Source: an uncultured Eubacteriales bacterium (GTDB taxonomy: Bacteria; Bacillota; Clostridia; Oscillospirales; Oscillospiraceae). Taken from it: a DNA stretch of 12,122 nucleotides. The notes beneath the pieces are model-generated. The model saw nothing but the letters and a program-made list of their open reading frames with translations. It did not search any database and was not told the origin of the DNA. Each line of letters starts with the position of its first letter. Positions within the stretch are counted from its first letter, which is position 1. The stretch lies in the NCBI GenBank assembly GCA_902475455.1, contig CABRZO010000060.1, positions 1 to 12,122 on the forward strand. Reading direction: 5' to 3'. Below are positions 7,002 to 12,122 of this stretch, piece by piece. A program made the translations under genes and the position numbers.

Positions 7002-8942
7002 ATGCTCACCAAAGTCAAAACCGCCCTGGACCGGGTCAAATCCGCCATTTGTTTCCCCTTTCGCTGGCTCCGGGACGTCATTTTAAACCACCCCAGGCAG
7101 TTTGCCCTCTGGATGCTGTTCGCCCTGACCCCCTTCTTCTGCTTCTGGATGGTGGAAATCCTCAGTGAAAACAGCCTCACCTCTCTGGCCCCCTGGCAGT
7201 GGCTGATGAATCTGGTGTGGTACTACTGCCTGCTTTTCATCGGCTGGCTCATCACCGGGGGCCGCCGGGGCGCCATCCTCTTTGACGGGGGGCTCTCCTT
7301 CTTCATGGGGCTGGCCAACCACTATGTGCTCCAGTTCCGGGGCCGGGCCCTGTTCCCCATCGACCTGCTGAGCCTGAACACCGCCGCCAACGTGGCCGGA
7401 GGCTACGACTACACCCCAGACAAAAACGTCTGGGAGGCGGTGGTGCTGCTGGGGCTCATGGTGCTGTTCACCCTGCTGCTGCCCAAGGAAAAGGCCCGCT
7501 ACGGGGGGCTGTCCTGGGCCAAGTGGCTGAATCTGGGCCTCAGCGCCGGCTGGTGCGTGTACATCTTCCTGTTTTTCTTCACGGATATGCTGCCCTCGCT
7601 GGGGGTGTACGCCCAGCAGTGGAAGACCCAGGGCAACGGCTTTCTGCTGAACTTCACTGTATCCGCCCGGTATATGCGGGTGGAGAAACCCGAGGGCTAC
7701 TCCGAGGAGGGGGCCCAAGAACTGATTGGGGAGCTGGAGTCTCAGGGAATGACCAGCGACAGCACAGAGGACGCGGACCCCGTCACCAACTTCATCATCA
7801 TCATGGACGAGTCCTTTGCGGATCTCACCCAGTTTGAGAATCTGACCCTCACCGGAGATCCCACCCCCTTCTACCACTCCCTGACGGAGAACACCATCAA
7901 GGGCACCATGTACTCCCCCGTCACCGGCGGCGGCACCGCCGCCGTGGAGTTCGAGGTGCTCACCGGCAACACCATGGCCTTCCTGCCCTCGGGCACCGTG
8001 GCCTACCAGCTCTTCCTGACGGAGAAAACCCCCTCCCTGGCCCAGCTGGCCGGGGCCCTGGACATCTGCTCCTCCGCCTATCACCCCTACGAGTCCTCGG
8101 GCTGGAACCGGACCACCGCCTACAAGCGACTGGGCTTTGACAGCCAGTACTACTGGGACATCACGGTGGACGGGGACGACATCTCCACCGAGTACAGTGA
8201 CGACGAGATCATCCGGGAATACGTCTCCGACAGCGCCGACTTCTCCCGGATCTATGAGCTCACCGACGCCGCCAAGGAGGCGGGCCAGGACTGCTTTGTG
8301 TTCAACGTCACCATGCAGAACCACTCGGGCTATGACAAGGACTGGAACAACTTGTACCGCAGCGTCTCCCTGGACGGGGAATTTCTGGGCAACGGCTATG
8401 ACAGCTCCACCGCCCAGTATCTGGCCCTGGCCACCGAGACCGACAACGCCCTGAAGGAGCTCATCGACCACTACTCCCAGGTGGAGGAGCCCACCCTGAT
8501 CCTGTTCTTCGGGGACCACCAGCCCCCCCTGAGCAACAACCTCTACAAGGATATCTACGGCAAGAACCTGGACGACCGCACCATTGAGGAGCTGATGGAG
8601 CAGTACACCACCCCCTTCTTTATCTGGGCCAACTATGACATTGAAGAGGCGGAAGGTGTGGAGATCGGCACCAGCTTCCTGGGGGTGCTGGCCAGCCAGA
8701 TGGCGGGCTATCCCCAGACCGGCTACATGAAATTCCTCTCTATGCTGGGCGAGACCTTTACCGCCATCACCCCCAACGGCTATGTTCTCTCCGACGGCAC
8801 CATGGTGGAAAACCGGGCTGATTTGGGGGAAGAGGAGCAGGCCCTGCTGGACCAGTACGAATATCTGCAATATTACAACCTTTTCGGGGACGACCAGGAG
8901 AACGGGTTCTTCTTTGTGTCCTCGTCGGAGGACAGCCAATAA
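7002..8942 (+). CDS. LTA synthase family (sulfatase-fold) membrane phosphotransferase
   Basis: This protein has the architecture of lipoteichoic acid synthase and related sulfatase-fold enzymes, which move glycerol-phosphate units from phosphatidylglycerol onto a growing polymer or glycan outside the membrane. Five membrane segments are visible at about 34-54, 67-85, 91-111, 145-160 and 175-196, followed by a large extracellular domain. Active-site residues are recognisable: metal ligand Glu270 in IIIMDESF, the likely nucleophile Thr312 in GGGTAAVEFE, and Asp505-His506 in FFGDHQPPL. The catalytic set is therefore intact. At 646 residues it is of normal length. The exact product (true polyglycerolphosphate LTA, or phosphoglycerol modification of another glycan) cannot be told from sequence. 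The ATG at 7002 has GAGGT 8 nt upstream. It has its own promoter-like element and ends in a strong terminator; the neighbouring phospholipase D-like gene also deals in phosphatidylglycerol chemistry. Confidence 0.9.
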   Translation: MLTKVKTALDRVKSAICFPFRWLRDVILNHPRQFALWMLFALTPFFCFWMVEILSENSLTSLAPWQWLMNLVWYYCLLFIGWLITGGRRGAILFDGGLSFFMGLANHYVLQFRGRALFPIDLLSLNTAANVAGGYDYTPDKNVWEAVVLLGLMVLFTLLLPKEKARYGGLSWAKWLNLGLSAGWCVYIFLFFFTDMLPSLGVYAQQWKTQGNGFLLNFTVSARYMRVEKPEGYSEEGAQELIGELESQGMTSDSTEDADPVTNFIIIMDESFADLTQFENLTLTGDPTPFYHSLTENTIKGTMYSPVTGGGTAAVEFEVLTGNTMAFLPSGTVAYQLFLTEKTPSLAQLAGALDICSSAYHPYESSGWNRTTAYKRLGFDSQYYWDITVDGDDISTEYSDDEIIREYVSDSADFSRIYELTDAAKEAGQDCFVFNVTMQNHSGYDKDWNNLYRSVSLDGEFLGNGYDSSTAQYLALATETDNALKELIDHYSQVEEPTLILFFGDHQPPLSNNLYKDIYGKNLDDRTIEELMEQYTTPFFIWANYDIEEAEGVEIGTSFLGVLASQMAGYPQTGYMKFLSMLGETFTAITPNGYVLSDGTMVENRADLGEEEQALLDQYEYLQYYNLFGDDQENGFFFVSSSEDSQ

Positions 8943-8948
8943 CCCTTT

Positions 8949-8986
8949 AACCCCGGGCGCCACAAGTTGCGGCGCCCGGGGTTTTT
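8949..8986 (+). terminator. Intrinsic terminator of the LTA-synthase-like gene
   Basis: A perfect 11-bp GC stem (8951-8961 with 8971-8981), extendable by two A-T pairs, closes a 9-nt loop and is followed by TTTTT (8982-8986). It starts about 7 nt after the stop codon. Only two A bases precede the stem, so termination on the opposite strand would be weak. Confidence 0.93.
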
Positions 8987-9007
8987 GACTTATCCGCACA
9001 AGACCAC

Positions 9008-9041
9008 AAAAAAGGACCGCGGTCAGATGACCGCGGTCCTT
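9008..9041 (-). terminator. Intrinsic terminator of the P-loop gene
   Basis: Read leftward, a perfect 13-bp stem (9029-9041 with 9012-9024) with a 4-nt loop runs into six U residues (complement of the A-run at 9008-9013, partly included in the stem). It lies 24 nt past the stop of the minus-strand P-loop gene. Together with the plus-strand terminator about 25 nt away it insulates two convergent transcription units. Confidence 0.9.
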
Positions 9042-9064
9042 GTATGGTATTGGGATGCTTAGGC

Positions 9065-9475
9065 TTAGAAGTACTTGCGCACACCCTCGTGGGCCAGCTC
9101 CGCGTCGGCGGAAATGGTGACGGTGAACTTGATGTTGTTCTTCTCGGAGAAGGCCTCCAGCCAGTCCAGGAACTCCTCCACCTCGGGGCCGCCGTCGCAG
9201 GGGACCACCCGGCACAGGGAGTCGATGAACATGTGGGTGATGTCGTAGTTGCCGGCATACAGACCGGAAATCATGCCCTTCAGGAACTCAAAGCTCTTCA
9301 CGTCGAAGTCGCTGGCTTCCACCAGGCGGATATTGTAGTCAATGTTATAAGTGAGGGCGCGATTGCGTTCAATGCAGACCACGTTGCCGTGCTCAGTGCC
9401 CACCGCAGCGTTGATCAGCTCGATCATCTGCTTGGTCTTGCCGGAACCCTTCTTGCCCATGATGACTCTAACCAT
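9065..9475 (-). CDS. Small P-loop NTPase-like protein of unknown function
   Basis: I do not recognise a named family. The 136-residue protein begins with a beta strand and a clear Walker A motif GKKGSGKT (residues 7-14), followed by a helix and a strand NVVCIERN (31-38). A second hydrophobic strand, HMFIDSL (81-87), could be Walker B with Asp85, but Ser follows where many ATPases have Glu. A late strand is IKFTVTISAD (115-124). The order P-loop, strand, Walker-B-like strand, helix, strand resembles a minimal RecA-like or thymidine-kinase-like core, but the zinc-binding and lasso parts of thymidine kinase are absent. No membrane segment is seen, so it is probably cytosolic. The start is secure: AAGGAG (complement of 9485-9490) lies 9 nt before the ATG. 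It has its own promoter and terminator and lies downstream of pgi on the same strand. It is most likely a real, expressed gene; nucleotide binding is inferred from Walker A only. Confidence 0.85.
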   Translation of the reverse strand: MVRVIMGKKGSGKTKQMIELINAAVGTEHGNVVCIERNRALTYNIDYNIRLVEASDFDVKSFEFLKGMISGLYAGNYDITHMFIDSLCRVVPCDGGPEVEEFLDWLEAFSEKNNIKFTVTISADAELAHEGVRKYF

Positions 9476-9536
9476 AGTGTGTCACTCCTTGTTCTCGCTC
9501 CTCCGGAAAATCCCGGAAGAGATTGGTTGTAGTGCT

Positions 9537-9565
9537 ATGTTACCATATGAAAAGCTGCATTTCAA
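9537..9565 (-). promoter_or_regulatory. Sigma-A-type promoter of the P-loop gene
   Basis: On the minus strand TTGAAA (complement of 9560-9565, five of six matches to -35) is followed after exactly 17 nt by TAACAT (complement of 9537-9542, four of six matches to -10). Transcription would start near 9530, giving a leader of about 55 nt. That leader contains a 7-bp hairpin with one G-U pair (9495-9515 area, CTTCCGG paired with CCGGAGG) ahead of the ribosome binding site. Confidence 0.6.
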
Positions 9566-9619
9566 CCGCTTTTCATCAAAATTTCACATTGGATGTACCT
9601 GGAAGAAACCCCCGCTGCC

Positions 9620-10954
9620 TCAGCCCAGTCTGGCCAGCAGGTCGGCCCGCAGGTCGCTGTAACCCGGCTTGTCCAGCAGGGCAAACATATTCTTCTTGTA
9701 GGCCTCCACGCCGGGCTGGTTGAAGGGGTTGACCCCCAGCACATAGCCGGAGATGCCGCAGGCCAGTTCAAAGAAGTAAATCAGCTCGCCGGTGGACCGG
9801 GCGGAGATGGTGTCGGCCTCGATGAGGATGTTGGGCACGCCGCCGTCCACATGGGCCAGCCGGGTGCCCCGCATGGCCTGCTCGCAGACGAAGTGCAGAT
9901 CCTTGCCCGCCAGGAAGTTCAGGCCGTCCACATTGTCGGCGTCCTCCCCGATGACCACCTGGCCGTGGGGCTTGTCGTAGCGGACCACAGTCTCAAACAT
10001 GAGCCGCTCGCCCTCCTGGATATACTGGCCCATGGAGTGCAGATCGGCGGTGAACTCCACGCTGGCGGGGAACAGGCCCTTGCCGTCCTTGCCCTCGCTC
10101 TCGCCGTAGAGCTGCTTCCACCACTCGCTCATGAACCGGAAGGCGGGCTCGAAGCAGGCCAGCAGCTCCACCTTCTTGCCCCCCTCATAGAGGCAGTTCC
10201 GGGCGGCCACATACTTCCACACCGGGTTTTCCATGCTCTTGTCGGCGGCGAAGGCGGTCATGGCCTCGGCGGCGCCGGCCATCAGCTCGTCGATGTCGAT
10301 GCCGGCCACGGCGATGGGCAGCAGACCCACGGCGGTGAGAACGCTGTAACGGCCGCCCACGTTGTCGGGCACCACGAACTCCTCATAGCCCTCGGCGTCG
10401 GCCAGCCCCTTCAGGGCGCCCTTCTGGGCGTCGGTGGTGGCGTAGATGCGGCCCCGGGCCCCCTCCTTGCCGTACTTCTTCTCCAAAGCGGCCTTGAAGA
10501 TCCGGAAGGCCACGGCGGGCTCGGTGGTGGTGCCGGATTTGGAGATCACGTTGACGGAGAAATCCCGGTCTCCCACCAGCTCCAGCACCTCCAGCACCGC
10601 GTCGGTGGACAGGGTGTTGCCGGCGAAGAAGATGTCGGGGGTGTTCTTCTTCTTCAGGTTGTAGTTGGGGCTCTGGATCAGGTCGATGACGGCCCGGGCG
10701 CCCAGATAGCTGCCGCCGATGCCGATGACCACCAGGGCCTGGGAGTCGGCCTGGATCTTGGCGGCGGCCTTTTTGATCCGGGCGAACTCCTCCTTGTCGT
10801 AATTGACGGGCAGCTCACGCCAGCCCAAAAAATCGTTGCCGGCGCCGGTACCGGACTCCAGGGTCTGGTGGGCGGCGGCCACCCGGGGCGCCATGGCGTT
10901 CAGGGCGTCCTGGGAGACGAAATTGGAAACAGATGACAAATCAACTTTGATCAC
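9620..10954 (-). CDS. pgi: Glucose-6-phosphate isomerase
   Basis: This cytosolic glycolytic enzyme interconverts glucose-6-phosphate and fructose-6-phosphate. The 444-residue length is that of the shorter Firmicutes form. Seen in order are the sugar-phosphate binding loop IGIGGSYLGA (77-86), the SKSGTTTEP loop (138-146), the family signature GGRYSVLTAVGLLP (200-213), and candidate catalytic residues Glu285 (in YGESEG), His306 (in ADLHSMGQY) and a lysine at 420-421 (in EAYKKNMF). The start is GTG (complement of 10952-10954), supported by GGGAGGA (complement of 10961-10967) 6-7 nt upstream. The leader carries a 7-bp hairpin and a candidate promoter. No convincing terminator follows the stop codon, so transcripts may continue into the P-loop gene. 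Identification is secure. Confidence 0.97.
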   Translation of the reverse strand: MIKVDLSSVSNFVSQDALNAMAPRVAAAHQTLESGTGAGNDFLGWRELPVNYDKEEFARIKKAAAKIQADSQALVVIGIGGSYLGARAVIDLIQSPNYNLKKKNTPDIFFAGNTLSTDAVLEVLELVGDRDFSVNVISKSGTTTEPAVAFRIFKAALEKKYGKEGARGRIYATTDAQKGALKGLADAEGYEEFVVPDNVGGRYSVLTAVGLLPIAVAGIDIDELMAGAAEAMTAFAADKSMENPVWKYVAARNCLYEGGKKVELLACFEPAFRFMSEWWKQLYGESEGKDGKGLFPASVEFTADLHSMGQYIQEGERLMFETVVRYDKPHGQVVIGEDADNVDGLNFLAGKDLHFVCEQAMRGTRLAHVDGGVPNILIEADTISARSTGELIYFFELACGISGYVLGVNPFNQPGVEAYKKNMFALLDKPGYSDLRADLLARLG

Positions 10955-10973
10955 AGTGATTCCTCCCGTATGT

Positions 10974-10991
10974 ACCGGCCCAAAGGCCGGT
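10974..10991 (-). promoter_or_regulatory. Hairpin in the pgi leader
   Basis: A perfect 7-bp inverted repeat (ACCGGCC at 10974-10980 and GGCCGGT at 10985-10991) with a 4-nt loop lies just 6 nt upstream of the pgi ribosome binding site. It has no U-tract on the minus strand, so it is not a terminator of the usual kind. It may stabilise the mRNA 5' end or influence ribosome access; this is inference from position only. Confidence 0.4.
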
Positions 10992-11016
10992 CAAATTTTG
11001 CTGGGTTGATGAAAGT

Positions 11017-11025
11017 ATTTTACCA
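11017..11025 (-). promoter_or_regulatory. Candidate extended -10 promoter of pgi
   Basis: On the minus strand TGG-TAAAAT (complement of 11017-11025) forms an extended -10 with five of six matches in the hexamer. The -35 position at 16-18 nt has only a weak match (TTCCCT). Transcription would start near 11010 and the leader of about 55 nt would contain the hairpin at 10974-10991. No terminator is visible between the carboxypeptidase gene and this element, so pgi may also receive read-through. Confidence 0.4.
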
Positions 11026-11048
11026 CAAAGTGCACAAAAAGGGAAGGG

Positions 11049-12122
11049 TCACTGGGGGCAAGACAGCAGATTTTTTACAAAACGCAGGAACACATCCCCC
11101 AATTGCAGCCGCTCCACCGACTGAGAGGCCTCCAGGGGGCACACCGCCGCCACCTGGTCCCCGATCTGCACCACGAAGGAGCCCAGCTGCCCTCCCTGCT
11201 CCACCGGGGCCTCCACGCCCCCGGGCAGCACCACCTGGGTGGTGATCTGGCCCTCATCGGCGGAGCGAATCAGGATCTGAGCCTGCACCGGGTTCAGCGC
11301 CACGCTGTCCTGGGTGCCCAGGGCCACCGGCACCGTGGGCAAGGCCTCCTCCGGGGCTACGGTGACCAGCTTGAAGTTGGCAAAGCCCCAGTCCAACAGG
11401 GTGGAAGCGGTGCTGAACCGGTCCTTGGAGTCCTTGGCCCCCAGCACCACGGCAATGAGCTCCATGTCCCCCCGCTGGGCGGTGGCGGAGATGCAGTAGC
11501 CGGCGGTGGCGGTAAAGCCGGTTTTCAGGCCGGTGCACCCCTCATAGCTGTGAACCAGCTTGTTGGTGCTGCTGAGGCCGAAGGCCCCGTCCCGGAGGGA
11601 GTCCATCCAGATGGAGGTGAACTGCCGGATCACGTCATGTTTTAAGAGCTCCCGGCTCATCAGGGCGATGTCGTAGGCGCTGGTCACATGGCCGTCGGTG
11701 GGCAGGCCGGTACAGTTGACGAAATGAGTGTCCCCCATCCCCAGCTGGGCGGCCCGCTGGTTCATCTTTTCCACAAAGGCGGACTCGCTGCCGGCCACCG
11801 CCTCTCCCAGGGCCACGGCGGCGTCGTTGCCGGAGGCCACCGCCACCGCCTTCAGCAGGTCCTGCACCGACATCTGCTCCCCTTCCTCCAGATAGACCTG
11901 GCTGCCGCCCATGCCGGCGGCGTGGGCGGAGGTGGTCACCATCTGGTCCAGGGAGAGCTGGCCGGCGTCAATGGCCTCGCAGACCAGCAGCATGGTCATG
12001 ATTTTGGTCACCGAGGCGGGCTCCAGCACCTCATGGGCGTTGTTCTCCCAGAGCACCGTGCCGGTGGCCGCATCCATCAGCAGAGTGGCGGCGGCGGTGG
12101 TCCCGGGCACCGGGTCGGCAGT
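11049..12122 (-). CDS. D-alanyl-D-alanine carboxypeptidase (PBP5/DacF type), N-terminus cut by window edge
   Basis: This is a low-molecular-weight penicillin-binding protein (peptidase S11) that removes the terminal D-Ala from peptidoglycan stem peptides and so limits crosslinking. The three active-site motifs are intact: SVTK (complement of 12003-12014, with the acylated Ser and the Lys), SGN (complement of 11826-11834), and KTG (complement of 11517-11525). A C-terminal PBP5-associated beta domain follows, ending in VERLQLGDVFLRFVKNLL. No clear C-terminal amphipathic anchor or membrane helix is obvious beyond that last short hydrophobic stretch. The frame stays open to the window edge; codons before the GTG at 12110 read T-A-D-P, so that GTG is internal and the missing part should hold the signal peptide and first strand. 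It lies 94 nt upstream of pgi on the same strand with no terminator between. Confidence 0.93.
   Translation of the reverse strand, partial: TADPVPGTTAAATLLMDAATGTVLWENNAHEVLEPASVTKIMTMLLVCEAIDAGQLSLDQMVTTSAHAAGMGGSQVYLEEGEQMSVQDLLKAVAVASGNDAAVALGEAVAGSESAFVEKMNQRAAQLGMGDTHFVNCTGLPTDGHVTSAYDIALMSRELLKHDVIRQFTSIWMDSLRDGAFGLSSTNKLVHSYEGCTGLKTGFTATAGYCISATAQRGDMELIAVVLGAKDSKDRFSTASTLLDWGFANFKLVTVAPEEALPTVPVALGTQDSVALNPVQAQILIRSADEGQITTQVVLPGGVEAPVEQGGQLGSFVVQIGDQVAAVCPLEASQSVERLQLGDVFLRFVKNLLSCPQ

Noticed and set aside
7083..9215. A 710-codon open frame on the minus strand opposite the LTA-synthase-like gene
   Set aside because: It runs through both intrinsic terminators and into the P-loop gene in another frame, has low-complexity G/V/H/Q-rich composition and no domain. 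It is a by-product of strong GC codon bias.
9593..10936. A 447-codon open frame on the plus strand opposite pgi
   Set aside because: Its G/V/H/L-rich composition mirrors pgi codons, it has no motif, and pgi itself is unmistakable with a good ribosome binding site.
12108..12110. GTG as the start codon of the carboxypeptidase gene
   Set aside because: The frame continues open to the window edge, and the family needs an upstream signal peptide and first beta strand; this GTG is an internal valine codon.

Overview
This window is chromosomal housekeeping DNA from a Gram-positive bacterium. It is GC-rich, with codon third positions dominated by G or C, yet the proteins are clearly of Firmicutes type. 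The tilS-hpt-ftsH order is the classic Bacillota arrangement. The phosphoglucose isomerase is the short form of about 445 residues, and there are an LTA-synthase-like membrane enzyme and a low-molecular-weight D,D-carboxypeptidase. High GC combined with these families suggests a gut Clostridia of the Oscillospiraceae/Ruminococcaceae type (Flavonifractor- or Oscillibacter-like). That taxonomic placement is inference; the sequence contains no rRNA or other direct marker.

Plus-strand half (1-8990). A strong hairpin with T-tracts lies at the left edge, probably the terminator of an unseen upstream gene. It is followed almost at once by dnaB (replicative helicase), tilS (tRNA-Ile lysidine synthetase) and hpt (hypoxanthine phosphoribosyltransferase). 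These three are joined by two 4-nt ATGA stop/start overlaps, so they form a translationally coupled operon. A 127-nt gap with several inverted repeats separates hpt from ftsH (membrane AAA+ zinc protease). ftsH ends at a textbook terminator. Two envelope genes follow: a membrane-anchored phospholipase D/cardiolipin-synthase-like protein, then an LTA-synthase-family phosphotransferase that has its own extended -10 promoter and a strong terminator.

Minus-strand half (9000-12122). Three genes are read leftward toward the plus-strand block: a D-alanyl-D-alanine carboxypeptidase cut off at its N-terminus by the window edge, pgi (glucose-6-phosphate isomerase, GTG start), and a 136-residue P-loop protein of unknown function with its own promoter. 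The two transcription blocks converge at about 8950-9045, where each strand has its own intrinsic terminator.

Functionally the window joins DNA replication, tRNA decoding fidelity, purine salvage and membrane proteolysis on one strand with envelope lipid/teichoic-acid chemistry, peptidoglycan trimming and glycolysis. I see no mobile element, CRISPR array, tRNA, rRNA, prophage or defence module. The main unknown is the small P-loop protein; the other points of interest are regulatory (hpt-ftsH gap, pgi leader, hairpin ahead of dnaB). I found no convincing evidence of a new multi-gene system.
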